Assembly: GCA_029721435.1 (NCBI GenBank)
Contig: CM056577.1
Location: forward strand, 26,739,719 to 26,803,718
Direction: 5' to 3'
DNA length: 64,000 nt
DNA from: Gymnothorax reevesii
Taxonomy: Eukaryota > Chordata > Actinopteri > Anguilliformes > Muraenidae
Shown: positions 36,288 to 48,158 of the stretch, in pieces
How positions within the stretch are numbered: the first letter of the stretch is position 1
Layout of the letters: each line of letters starts with the position of its first letter
The notes under the pieces: model-generated
Told to the model about the DNA's origin: nothing
What the model saw: the letters and a program-made list of their open reading frames with translations, nothing else
Database searches by the model: none
Position numbers and translations under genes: made by a program

Positions 36288-37687
36288 TTGTCTTTTTTGA
36301 TATCCTATATTTTATCTGTCAGTTCCGTGTCTTCCCACATACTCATTCATTGTAACGTGCCTATTGCCTAAGGGCACTGGCAATTTTGCATTGGACTGCA
36401 TCTATTTATGTGATTAAAGCGTAATTACTATGAAGCACGGAAAGAGAGCAACTGTGGTCCTTGAGAAATTCACGCCCACAGATACTCAGGTAATCGATTA
36501 AACACGCTAATCCTTGAAATAAATGCTTTAAACAAATCCATTAGGCCATGCAGTCATTTGCATGTATATGAATTCTTTAACTCTTAGTTCATTATGCTGC
36601 ACTGCAAACACTCAGATAGCGAGCGCATGTGTCTGCCAATAGCCTGGACAATAACAGTCCCTCCCCACCCCCTAATTTTTGTATTTTGCAGTAATTATTA
36701 TGTCTGCGTTGGGAGTCAGAGAGCAAAACAGAGCGCTCTTCTCGCCACCATCGCTCACCCCCGCCCTCTGTCCCCCTGCCGGGGCCAGTTCATTAACACG
36801 GCTGTTAAGGAGGAGCCACAATGGAGGCGCTTCGCGGTAATGAAGACGCAGCTACCAGCCGCCTTGCACAGACAGAGGGTGTGATCCTGCGCTCGCTCGC
36901 TGTGGATGTTAATCAGTGCCAATCACAGTGGCTGATAATGTGCCCATGATCCCTCATTAAGGGACCTTGCTCCAGATTCTACATACGGGTGGCCAAGAAA
37001 CTGCCTATTTCTTTTTTTTTTCTTCAGCTAGCTTTGTGCAGAAATTTATGAATTCATGGGGAAAAGTGGAGCTTTAGTGCAGAAATATAAAACCACAGAA
37101 CAACTATACAGTGAGAATGGATGAGCAAAGAGGCAATGAGTATATTCTTTCTTTGAGTGTCTGTTTTTGTGCCCAGCGCTAGTGGCCAATCACTGATAAT
37201 TTCACAGAGGAATTGTTCATCCATCCATCCATCTTACCATTATTTAACCTGCTTATTCCTCATTTGGGGTCTTACCCCCAATTTGCACAGTTGCGTGTTT
37301 GGTTTATCTGCACTCTGCCACGGCAGCGCAGCTGCTCGGTTTCATTTTAGTCAGCGAGTGTGTTTACACCAAATCCACTGCGTTGCATTTCACGTCCGTC
37401 CCAGCTCCAGCAAACTGCAGCCGTGCATAACAGATATGCAAGATTTCTATTTTTGCCAAATAGCACAAACACAACAGCAGATCGATACGAACACAGACAC
37501 AACATTAAAACATATGGTTCATTTCTCAAACCCGTTTTGGCTCCAGCTCATATTGTGGGCTAGGACAGCAACCAAAGAAAGAAAATATGAAGGCTAAACT
37601 TAATGGACAGAACACTTTCCAAACAAATGACAAACCCAAGACAAAGAGGAGATGAAGAACATTTATTAATAAATAGGCTAATTATCC
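36288..37687. other. Unique-looking DNA, candidate regulatory block
   Basis: 36430-36960 is moderately GC-rich, lacks repeat structure, and has several homeobox-like and E-box-like words in a compact block. It could be conserved non-coding DNA. A short tccatccatccatc stretch at about 37219-37232 is the start of the common fish SINE-like repeat in reverse. No gene is supported. Confidence 0.4.
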
Positions 37688-38232
37688 AGAGATGCCAAGT
37701 CTCACGCATTCAGCGTAGGTCTTACGCATTTTTTTGGCTTATACACCGTAGTCCGCAATTATTCATTGAATGCTTAATGTCATTCTCATGCGGAATTAAA
37801 ATCCTTGCGCATTGAAGTTTCCGTTTCACTTGCATAAAGGTGCACCTCATCACAAGTAACATGGAAAGCGATTATGACTCCGGACGTCCCGTGCTTCTCT
37901 TTACTCAGGGATTGGAAACAATGCATGTGTTTCATGATCGTTTAAATTGTTTTAATGAAATAAGACCATTTGAAACATTTTTATGCGATTCCACTGCTTT
38001 TTGATCCCTCAGTAAAGACAAGCCTGAGAATTTGCGAGTCATAATCGATTTCCGTGTCATTAGTGGGGAAATCCACCGTAATGCACGTGAAACTGATTAA
38101 CTTGATGCATAATGATTTAAATTCCGCGTGTGGATTTCTTCAGTGCGCTTTGATTGAATAATTGCTGACTACGGCGCAGTAACGTGAATGCCACTAAGAG
38201 GAGAGACTCACGCCTAAGCTTTGGCATCTCTG
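37687..38232. mobile_element. hAT-like MITE, 8-bp imperfect TSD
   Basis: The left end is cagagatgccaag and the right end ctttggcatctctg, an inverted match with one mismatch. Flanking 8-mers aattatcc (37680-37687) and gcttatcc (38232-38239) agree at six of eight positions. It carries the word tctcacgcatt just inside the left end (37700-37710), shared with the elements at 44158 and 47440. Interior sequence also matches the interior of the 47.4-kb element. Non-coding. Confidence 0.75.
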
Positions 38233-40379
38233 CTTATCCATGGTAGAAGCACAAAATCTTGAAAAATAAATAAACTGAAGCAAGTCAACCATTCCTTAAA
38301 CCTTTCAGTACAGAACAAAAACTGTTGCCTGTTTGCAGTTGCACATACCAACATATATCAGTTATCTCAGGAAATTGCGCATGATTTTGTAATTACCACG
38401 TGATCTCGTCAGGCTCGCTCATTGGTCTCGCTACTCTAGCCGCCCGGCCCTGGTCCGCAATGAAAACGCAGCCAGGGGGAGTTGACAGACAGCCACGAAT
38501 GCAGCAAACACGCAGCAGGGCAAGGCAGACCGAATACGCATCTGGTGTAAACCCCGGGTTAGAGGGCCGTACCCTATGCCATCATGCAGCGGGTGAGAAA
38601 CAGGATTCCACCTCATGATCAACGACGGCAACGACAACAATGGTAGCTGCGTCAACTAAAATCGATATGGCGTTGACATATCGCAGGGCTACCCAGTCCT
38701 ATTCCAGGCGCGGTGCTATCCTTTAGGTTTTTACTTCAGTCTTTAATCGCGTCACCTGATTGTACTTATTGGCAGCTCAATGAGCTGTTTAATGCGGTGT
38801 GCAATATTGGAGTTGGAGCGAAAGTAAACTGGACATTAGGCCTCTAGGAAAGAAATTATGCAGCAATAGTGTCTACATTTTAGTTGTAGCCTTATTACAC
38901 TAGTGAGGCAAGACAGAGCTCTATCTAGCACTGGTGTGGGTGTAGTGCAATTTCCACCACAGAAGGTACCATCAGCCCCAGAGTCTCTATTGTAGTGTGA
39001 TTATTTCTGTCTCCCAGAGCCGTTAATCAGCGGCTAGGCGAGCGGGGTGAAGCTTTGTTTGTGCAGAATGCCTGTTGAGAGTTCCCGCAGGACAAACACC
39101 AGCCGGCCTGACTCTCACATTTACAGTGATGTGAAACAGAAATGAGTCCCTCTCCCACTTCTGCCTTGGTACATATTAGGACATAACTAATCTCTGTCTT
39201 ATCCTCACCCAGCCCTGACCGTAGATAAATCTGACCTCGCGAGACTCATAAAACACATGAACCTCCACAAGATATTGCACGTTGTCATTATTTATTTAAC
39301 AAAAAATAAGCCAAAACTTGGTAGCACTGGTGTCATTATAGACTTACAGCATCAACAGAATAGTTGAATTTCACTATACATTTTCAGTAAAGCATTAAAA
39401 TGAATTGTAATCAGAAATTCATTTTTGAAAAATCATTTCAACTTTAATTAAGTACCCAGCAAGGCGGAGTAAAATAATTCAGATTTGTCACGCTTCTCTG
39501 TGTTTGCATTTCTGTCAAGTGTTTTACCGTTAAAACATCTTCATAGACATTTTTACGTTTAGCTTGATGACAGATATTCAAAATGCTATTCTGGCTGAAC
39601 TAATATTGGCATTAAAATGACAAATGAAAACAGGCAATATACAATGAGCTCCATAATTCATAGGACAGTGACACCTCTACATTTTGGTTCTGTACTCTAG
39701 CACTTTGAGTTTTGAAGGATAGAATGACAAAGAGGTGAGAGGTCAGGGTATCAGTTTTCATCCATATTAGATAAACACTTAAGAAATGACAGCACCTTTA
39801 ATACATAATAATGCCCACTTTTGGGTGCATTAAAAAACAGGAAAGTTTAATATGATGCAAAAAAACCTTTATTTTTCACATTGGCCACATATCCTTTGCA
39901 CGCAATCGCTGCTTAAAGTCTGCAATATATGAATCACCAGCTGCTGAGTATCATCCCCGGTGATGCTCTGCCAGGCCTGTACTGCAGGCATCTACAGTTC
40001 CTGTTTGTTTCAGGGACTCGTTTGACTGTGTTCTCCGCTACAGAATGGAAATAGCATTTTCAGTAAGATTTAGATGCAGTGATTGATGTGGTTAACGGAA
40101 GCAAAATTAGAAAACATATCACCGTCCAATTAATTACGTTGTACATTGTTCACTCTCGGTACATCTTTGAAGCAAAGCAAATGTGATTGCTGCACATTCA
40201 CTGAAGCTGCTATGGTTAATGCCCTCACTCACTGCTGAGCTTCTACCCCTCAGGTGTTGGATGGCAGTTACCTGTTTTGCTAATACTTCACATTAAGGGT
40301 ACATTAATTAACATTTATTTAACTTTGCTGGATTCTGGCTACGGTTTGTTCTAGTGCTGTAATTTTCACTTAATGTTTC
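38233..40379. other. Intergenic DNA, possible conserved block near 39.0 kb
   Basis: 38400-38700 is GC-rich and CpG-containing without clear coding. 39000-39140 looks single-copy. The rest is AT-rich. No gene is supported. Confidence 0.4.
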
Positions 40380-40510
40380 TGTCGTCACTTGATCTATTAG
40401 CGCTTTAACTAGTCTTCTTGGAGCTCAGCACTTTTGCACCAAACTCTTGCACTTTGTATGTCGCTCTGGAGAAGAGCGTCAGCTAAGTACATTTTATGAA
40501 ATGTTATTAA
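40380..40510 (+). repeat. LINE/SINE 3'-tail repeat of fish type
   Basis: The end reads ttgtatgtcgctctggagaa, then gagcgtcagctaagtac. This is a diverged copy of the well-known fish tail tcgctctggataagagcgtc followed by tgctaaatg. The 5' part is unclear. Confidence 0.6.
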
Positions 40511-41086
40511 CATTTGGCTGTGCAGTAATAAGAATTGACTAACAATTAATTAACAGTCATCTAATGTGTGGAATAATCTTTTAATATTGGTATTCATGTT
40601 AACTGAGGTAATATTATTTTATACTTTATTGAATTGTTTAATAGTTAAGGGATGTTTTCAACTTCACAAAATGGGTGCCAAGAGCATTGATTATTGGTTA
40701 CATTATGCTGATTCTGGACTGTGATGCATCAGTTCATTGTTGATACACTGATTAGATGATGCTTATTACTATATTAAAGAATGTTAATAAGTGTGACCTT
40801 TTTGTATGGAGTTTTTACAAGGTGGTTGCCAGAAGTTTCTTCTATGGTTGCTTGAGTTTAACGAGTTTGGATTAACTTTATATTGATTGCTTATGCCTTC
40901 ATTCACACTCTGGAAGGAGATAGCGATCATTTTCGTTATTCTTGGTAATGCTACCGCTGTACAATACAAATATGCCTTGGATGGTTGATGTCACCCAGAG
41001 GTGATCTTACTCTGACTTTCAGTCAAAAGCACATTAATTCATAGTCAAGCATGTGAAATCACTTTTTTTTCTATGTCATAGTCGAG
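40511..41086. other. AT-rich spacer, nothing recognised
   Basis: No coding or repeat ends were found. Confidence 0.4.
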
Positions 41087-41091
41087 GATTT

Positions 41092-41788
41092 TGTTGTGAT
41101 CCGCGTTTCTGCCTGTCATGTTTAAGTTCTGTGCCTGGCCTAGCCATGTTGATTGATTTCTGTGTATAGCGACCACTGCCTGCCCCTTGACTATTCTTGG
41201 ATTGTGTATTGTGTTTTGATTATTTGTAAATTATTATGATTATATTTACACTTTAGTACTCCTTAACCAGAGCTGTTTATTCGTTCATTGGAATGTCTCG
41301 TTATCCCTGTCCGTGTTTTGGCATTCGCCAGATTCATGTAATTAGATAATCCCTCATGTGTCAATCCTGATTATTGTTTCATTGATCGCACCTGTGCTCC
41401 CTTATCATGTGTTCACCCCGGATATGTATATAAGGTGTCTTCACATTCAGTTCCATGTCAGATCGTTCTTCCTAGCTTCCTGTGCCACGTTTGTTTTACG
41501 CCTTGATTCTAAGTGATTTATCTTTCTGACTGGACCGCCTGACTACCGAGCTTTGCCAATTCCCTGTATTGTACCGCATTCTTGTGTATCGACCTATTTT
41601 TGCCTGACTACGGATTTTGTTTTTGGTGCCCTGGTTACGATTCTGGATTTCGCCCTTTGGATACTGATTTTGGATTGCGGACTTTGTACTGTTGCCAACT
41701 CTGTTGGGGGGGTTACCCCCTTCAGAAATAAAGCCTCCTTTTGCTTTCGTCTGGTTTTCGCTATTGGTTCATTTTGTAAATCACAACA
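41092..41788 (+). mobile_element. Solo LTR, 697 bp, with 5-bp TSD
   Basis: Begins tgttgtgatccgcgtttctg and ends aaatcacaaca, so the ends are TG...CA with a short inverted repeat (tgttgtgat/atcacaaca). It is flanked on both sides by gattt (41087-41091 and 41789-41793), a 5-bp target duplication. A TATA-like gtatataaggtg (about 41425) and an aataaagcc polyadenylation signal (about 41727) sit in the order U3-R-U5. It is a plus-strand solo LTR of a retrotransposon, probably Gypsy-type (inference from the 5-bp TSD and form). The pol-containing interior has been lost, presumably by LTR-LTR recombination. Small ORFs inside are not genes. Confidence 0.88.
41425..41436 (+). promoter_or_regulatory. TATA-like box of the solo LTR
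   Basis: gtatataaggtg lies about 330 bp into the LTR and about 300 bp before its aataaa, the place expected for an LTR promoter. Confidence 0.55.
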
Positions 41789-41793
41789 GATTT

Positions 41794-43874
41794 AAGTCGG
41801 CATTTCCTTTAAACTTTCATTTAAACTTACAGCTTTCGTTGAAACACGTCTATTTTCTAACAGCATAAAAAAATTCTAATACGTAATTGGAAAAACACTT
41901 ACTAAACACTTACTAAATTTGAATATCTTAGTTATAATGCCAACAGCTTTAATAAATGCTTCGTAAAAACTGCGGTATAATGATTTTGTTGAGACTGGTT
42001 CAGATGTGGGTTGGTGCAACTGGTGCCATTATGTGGAGATTTTCATTGCTGTGGTCCTGTGATTATGAGCAACTATCCTGTTGGAGAGATTTATCATTTT
42101 AATTATGGTGGTATTATTCACTGGTAACAATGTGCTTAATAGTGAAAAGTGTAGTCATTTGTTGATGTCATTGCTTAGATACCTGAGAGGTAAATGAATA
42201 TTGTAAATGGGAAAGAGACAAATGTGGGCATAATTCTCCATAACTGTCTATAGTTCTTACGTACTGCGAAATGTAAATCTTGTTTGTTACCATGATTCCT
42301 CATAAGGGTTGGCTTCTTTTGCAACAATCATGATCTTTGTTCCTGTTTTCAAGCGGTACCACATGAATGTACTTGTCAGAATATTTTAATCTTTCTTCTA
42401 ATGCTTGTTGGCTTAAGTAATTCTGACTGGTGTCTCAGATCTTGAGGATTGTGCAGTACCACAGCTGAAACCTTCACACAGCAGAGTGGATGAGAAACAG
42501 TTATGAAAACGAGACATGTATTTTTGAATGCCAACTGTAAATGGGAAACATCCTTCAAACAGTCAGTTTTCAAAACTGTGTTTGTTCAGCCATTCTCCTC
42601 ATTCTAAAGCATCTTGTATTTCATTGCAGACTGCATGAAGACAAGATATTTAAGGTTTTCTCTGGCTGACTTCATTCTGTGGGTAAATATACATCCATTT
42701 CTGCAATTCAGACATGCACCGCATTCCAAAAAAAAGATGGAATGGGTACAATTTAGGACAATTAAAGGCATAAAATTTTTTTAGAAAATGATGTGATTTG
42801 AAACAGCTGATGTCAGCATGTGATTGTAATCATGATTTGGTATGAAAGCTGGTTCCGCAAAAGCCCTTGTCCTTCAGGAACCAAGGATCGGGCTGAGGAT
42901 CGTCACTTTGTCCCCAAATGTGCAAAAGGTTTAAAAAAACAATGTTCATCAAAGAATGACAGGAAGGAGGGTGGATATTTTACCATCTTCAGCACTGAGC
43001 AAAATTAAAGGTCCAAGCAGTCTATAATTTCTTTGTGTAAAGAGCAACAGCACAGGCCTAAGCTGAGTACTTATGATCTCTGTTCCCTTTAATTGGGAGC
43101 GCGTCAAGTACCGTCAGTTATCTGAAAGTGTTTTAACTGCATGGCTCAGGATCGCTTTGAAGAACCTTTATCAAGCGCTGCAATACATAGTCACAATGAC
43201 AAAGGCAAGTAAAAACTACAGTGCAAAAAGGAAGTTTTGTTTAAAGCAAACTCAAAAATGCTGTGCAGTTGGTTACCTCACTTTTTAAAGTTGTCAACTT
43301 AATATTTTTTACAGTGAATTAAAAACTTGTCTAAAAATTGATAAATGAATTTATTGCTCATCTATGGCAATGTTTTGTTTTGTTTTTTGTTTTTTGTCAC
43401 AACCTGTGTGTAAATCCCTCTAGTTCTTCCAACCGCCCAGCAAGTTGTGTGTCTTTTATCAGATGTATTGTCTCCTTTGATTGGTTAGTGTCTTGCTTGC
43501 CTCTACCACCAAGTGTCATGCATGTGTGTTTCCCCACTCCCACATGTCTATAGTGTATATATACCCTATACCCTTACTTAGAATCTGCCCAGTTGCTGGG
43601 CTGTCTCAAGCTACACAAAGACCACAAAGAAAAAATTATCAGCGCCCAAATTTTGCATATTGGTTTATTTTATATTTTTTGCATATTTTTTCAGCGCAGC
43701 GTTTTGAATTTTCATTCATCATTTCTCCACAACATGAAAATATGACTCTGATCATTTTTCCACTATGGTCTTCATATGTCAGACAGGATCTTTATATTCT
43801 AGTGTTTATCGTTTGCGAAAATGTGTGATCTTTCATGGTACTGAAATATAGAAGTACTCTTCTTTGTCTTACTA
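41794..43874. other. AT-rich intergenic DNA, no gene
   Basis: Small ORFs without similarity. No repeat ends were recognised. Confidence 0.4.
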
Positions 43875-44030
43875 ATTGGAACAAGCTCCTAAGCCCATTT
43901 TCTGGTCTTCAAGATTGGGGTAACATTCTTGTAAACCTGCCTTTTCAGTCTGTTTCTCTGCCCAATTTACTAGGACCCCCCCCCCTTAAGGCCTCCGTGG
44001 TGATCAGGATTGGGACTATGTTCAGGGATG
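43875..44030. repeat. Second cluster of the 88-bp tandem family
   Basis: Starts gaacaagctcctaagcccat and continues caagattggggtaacattct and ctgtttctctgcccaatt. A second unit follows near 43975 with gatcaggattgggactatg. These match the words and order of the units at 30975-31215. Confidence 0.65.
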
Positions 44031-44157
44031 CAAACGGCGCGCCTTTTGGCGGATGCCGCCTTTTTCACGGCTGTCTGGGGGACTTGTATGAATCGTGCAG
44101 ATCCGATGAGTTTTTTTTTTAGGGGGGGGGGTGTCCGTTGGAGTGTCTGATTATAAT

Positions 44158-45573
44158 TATCAGGGCTCTCAAGTCTCACGCATTTCAGTAAGTTCGCACG
44201 CTCTCACGCCACACATGACATTTCTCACGTTGAGAAGTGATTAAATCGCCACACATTAGTAACATAGACTGCATAAAAGAGATTAGTAATCCATGAATGG
44301 ATGAGGAAGGCAGACTGCTCTGCATGAACCAGCAACCTATCAGCCAATCAGAAAATAGTATTTCTTGTTGCTAGGTGAAATAGCAGCGCCGTAATCACGT
44401 CTTCCACACACGCGCGCGAATGCTATTGTGTGCACACGTCGAAATGGAAGTGGAAGTGGAAGCCCGAAATCAGGTAATCGCTTCATCACTTAAATTTTTC
44501 TTTATAACGCTTATTATACGCTTTATAACGCTGCTTATTAAAGTCGAGGAACTATGTAGGATACTTGCTCTATGGATCATTTTTTTTGCCTCAATTTTGA
44601 CTTGTAACTTATTACGAGGAGAGTGGGGGCTCTCTGCCCTCCATGTAGTGCATTTTGGCTGAAAACAAACCCTGCTTCGATCCGGTGTCAGAGGTGGTAT
44701 CGCAGCATCTCTTGTTTGTGACAGACAAAACGATACAAATACAAAAAGCAATGATTTAATTTAGCCTTTATTATACTGGGGAGTCCCACTGAAATAAAAA
44801 AGTACAGGTATGGCTAAACAGTATCGTGTTCAAAATCCACAATTATTCCAAGGGTAATCGCTAGCAAGTTGAAATAAAATTTTTAAGCTCATGTCAAATT
44901 GCGTTCGAGGATGCCGTAGCTGTCCAACTAACTCATATTCGTGACGCTGTTGTAAAATGCTTGATGGTGCAATGTAAAAGGAAATATACACGCAATATGT
45001 AGATATAAGATAGATACTTGTTTATAGCAAAGTTATACTACTTGAGCTACCACTTCAGACAACAAGAAGCAACGGATAACGCGGTCAGCATTCATTCTGC
45101 AAATAGCCTTCAACGCGCACAAAACTTCCGCGACCGATCTTGGTGTGCCATCTAGTGGTAGAATATTGTAACTGCATGCCATAGTTTGCAGCTCCACGTC
45201 CACTGGCGGACACATCTGCACAAAAGATACACCTTTGTTCTTCGCGAACGCGCCAAATCCGGATAATCCGTAAATGATTAATTCAATTAATATTTTAATT
45301 TGAAACGAGTAACTAAGTTGCCAGTGTCAAAATAAAGAAGTGAAAATATACTTTTTATCTTTTAAATGAAGTAGAGTTAAAAGTCCATGTTCAAAAAAGA
45401 AAAAAAAAATCATAAGTAATGCACAAATCCTCAAAAAAAAAAACGACTTAAGTGCTGTAACGAAGTACATGTACTTAAGTTACCATGCACCTTTGAAAAC
45501 AAGAGTAACATGCACCACCCCCCCCCCGGAGAAAATCTCACGCGAGCCTGCATTCAAAACTTGGGAGCCCTGA
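44158..45573. mobile_element. hAT-like element, 1.4 kb, perfect 8-bp TSD
   Basis: The left end is tatcagggctctcaagtctc and the right end acttgggagccctga, an inverted match with one mismatch in the cagggctctcaagt core. The identical 8-mer attataat flanks it (44150-44157 and 45574-45581). An 8-bp duplication is typical of hAT transposons. The tctcacgcatt word lies at 44174-44184. Small ORFs inside, including one ending at a possible donor near 44473, show no transposase similarity. Confidence 0.72.
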
Positions 45574-45581
45574 ATTATAAT

Positions 45582-46018
45582 TTCATCGAAGGAAATTCTG
45601 CATTAAAATTACTAAATAAACAAATGCCGTTACGGTTCATGAAACATAGGAAGTATAAGTATGAGAAGAAAACAGGAAATCAGAAAGCTGCGCACGTAAA
45701 GCCAATTGGCTGCGCACCATTATCTGCTGCTGGCTGCACTTCACTGCACTGCAAGGATTTCCAACAGTCCGAGATCCCACGTGGGCGTGGGCTTTGATAA
45801 TCTCACTCCTTTTTGACCGTACCTCTGTTTGCATCCCTGTATGTTGCTGCTAAGCCCTCCAAACTTTCCATCTTACAGTTCTGCTCATCTGGCTTCTGAC
45901 CTGTGGACATCACTGGCCAGGTGCGAACATCCCCCTTACCCAAGCCCATTACCACCTGAACTGCTAGGAGCTCCGTCCCTCACATCCGCTGGCGGCTGTC
46001 TGCCGCTACCTCTCGACC
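45582..46018. other. Spacer, no gene
   Basis: No gene or defined repeat was recognised. A CT-rich stretch lies at 45830-46015. Confidence 0.35.
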
Positions 46019-46240
46019 CGTATTCACAAAGCATTTTAGCACTAAAAGTAGGTCCTAATTGCCAGATTTAGGAGAAACTCTGAAAAAAATGGGCGTGTCA
46101 GTTGTAAATTTAGGACTCCTAATAATTTTTACTAAGTGTTATTCACAAAGCATTTTAGGCCTAAAAGTAGCTCCTAAGTCTGGGAGAGCTTAAAAGTAGT
46201 CAAGATGACTCCTAACTCACTAAAACCTATTTACAAAGAA
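46019..46240. repeat. Two diverged copies of a fish MITE-like unit
   Basis: gtattcacaaagcattttag occurs at about 46020, and tattcacaaagcattttagg again at about 46140. Each is followed by ctaaaagta and gctcctaa-type words. The pattern resembles a Harbinger-type MITE common in fish, but both copies are partial. Confidence 0.55.
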
Positions 46241-47270
46241 TCCACTGGAAAAATGGAACTTTGAAATGCAGACAATTTAGGGATTTCACAGTCATCTGTC
46301 AGTCCCTCAATTTGCGATCAATCATTGCGTAGGCAGGTGTCTGAATGCAGAAGATCACAACATACGTATCTATCCCAGCCAGAATCTAGACATACAGAGG
46401 GGTGAAAATATATGTTTTAATCTGCATTTTTATTTATCATATTTATTTTTACATAAACTGACTGTGTCTCCTCTCGAAATCGCTCAAGTGTCTTCAGTCT
46501 GGCTAGGCTACGTCTTCATTCACTGGAAAACTTTGACTTTTTAGCTAAATATTGAATTTTCACCAAAATGTCAGCTTGTGCCTAACTGACTTTTCACCAC
46601 AAAAATGTTCACTCACTTTTCCTTCTGGTAACACTAAAGACCCACTAGGTAGGAATCCCAGTTTTGTGCGCTCTAGCAGCCACTAAAGGCCACTAGGGCA
46701 AGTAGAAGCGCAACACTGCTGTCGTAAAACACACAGAGCGCTGTTGCCGACTGACGTCCCTCGTGAGAACATGCATTTTTTTACACCCTGAGACTTGTGG
46801 AGCTGGAATCAATAAAGTTATTAGTTTTGATGGTTACATAGAAGTCTTCAACAGCGTTGGATTAAAACTATTGCTCCACAACAAAGTATGCGCAAGCACC
46901 GCTCCTAAGAGTAACGTTAGCAAACGTAGTAGCTATGGTAACCTCAAACAGGACAATATCAATATAATGACCTAACAACTCCAGCTACCAAGCTGATATG
47001 GCCTGTCTTTGCTTTAAAACAAAGCAAAGTTGCTAGTCAGTCAACAACTTTTCTCACCGTGAAGCATAAAGTTCGCTATAAAAAACACTCTGAAAAGGGG
47101 CTAATTCTGCCGGTGAAATGCTAATGTTACCTCGGCTAACCTTGTTTACATTATTTGAATGGGCTTACGATCGGTTACGTTTTGATAACCGAAATAGTGA
47201 CTGTGACTACACACAATAACACAGCCAACAAAAACAATGTGTGATAAATACAATGTATGAACAAGAGCAT

Positions 47271-47848
47271 CAGTGGCGGCTTGTGAATTGGCAACAGGGG
47301 AAGCCCAAACTATCCCTTAAAGTTAATGATTGTTCATGACCTGTTTTCAATCATTCATTGAAATTACAATAACAGAAACTCCGAAAACTCAACGTTATCT
47401 GATGCGGCCAGTTTTCATTAATAACCCGTACCTTTCAACTCTCACGCATTCGGCATGAGTTTAAATGGCATTTTTACGTTCCTCTGCTGTAGACAGCAAT
47501 TATTCTATCAACGCGTATGTAAGAGATTTTTGCATGGAATTTAAGTACTTGTGCATGGAGGAGTTTGAAGCAATGGAATTGCATAAAGACGTTTCAAATT
47601 ATCTTATTTCATTGAAACAATCATGAAACAAATGCATTGCTTCCAACCCCAACCCCTGAGTAAATAAAAGCGTGAGAAGTCTGGAGTCGTAATCAGTATG
47701 CGTTATAAATGAAAACTGATAATGTAGAGAAATTTCGGAGTTTCTGTTATGGTAATTTAAATGAATGATTGAAAACAGGTCATGAACAATCATTAACTTT
47801 AAGGGATTGTTTGGGCTTCCCCTGTTGCCTATTCACGAGCCGCCACTG
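47271..47848. mobile_element. hAT foldback MITE with about 125-bp TIRs
   Basis: Starts cagtggcggcttgtgaattg. The last 125 bp (about 47724-47848) are the inverted complement of the first 125 bp with scattered mismatches. The flanking 8-mers are aagagcat (47263-47270) and acgagcat (47849-47856), seven of eight identical, consistent with hAT. The interior (47427-47700) is related to the 37687-38232 MITE, including tctcacgcatt at 47440-47450. One MITE may have inserted in another, or they may share an ancestral interior. Confidence 0.85.
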
Positions 47849-47865
47849 ACGAGCATATAACTCAC

Positions 47866-48062
47866 CTCTCAATCAGCAACACTGCCAGCTCAGCGTTCGA
47901 CTTGCAGCCCTCTTTTGCCATGAGCTCTCTCCACTGTGAAAAAGCCAGTCCAATATTAATTCTGGTTTTGTGCTGTGCACGGTCACTCTCCCTTTTTTTT
48001 ATCCTGGCTTCCACCGACACCGTCCTTTTTCGCTTCTTTGTCTCAGCCATCTTTCCAGACAC
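47866..48062 (-). pseudogene. Transposon-borne exon, second INIxLAFxxWR domain
   Basis: Reads MSGKMAETKKRKRTVSVEAR, then IKKRESDRAQHKTRINIGLA and FSQWRELMAKEGCKSNAELA, ending VLLIER. It has a Lys/Arg-rich N-terminus followed by a compact domain. It ends at a strong donor, GAGAG|GTGAGT (exon end 47866), in the same place and phase as the plus-strand exon at 34062. The hAT MITE inserted in the intron a few bases downstream of the donor. The ATG at 48062 has a second ATG four codons later. A TCTCGCGAGA palindrome lies about 90 bp upstream. Apparently an intact first exon; the rest of the gene was not found. Function unknown; nuclear DNA binding is an inference. Confidence 0.65.
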
Positions 48063-48148
48063 GATACCTGGCTAGCGGGTTAGCCTAGCTGCCTTCTAAT
48101 TATCCTCCTTATCCAAAAGCTTGTGTGTGCCGTAAAGCAGAACGTACG

Positions 48149-48158
48149 TCTCGCGAGA
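48149..48158. promoter_or_regulatory. TCTCGCGAGA promoter-type palindrome
   Basis: The 10-bp palindrome TCTCGCGAGA lies within a short CpG-containing stretch, 87 bp upstream of the ATG of the minus-strand exon. This motif is known from TATA-less vertebrate promoters. Its place between the right terminal repeat and the exon fits a promoter carried by the transposon. Confidence 0.6.

Noticed and set aside
37157..37597. 146-codon ORF
   Set aside because: It crosses a piece of a common fish repeat (tccatccatcc) and has no recognisable similarity.
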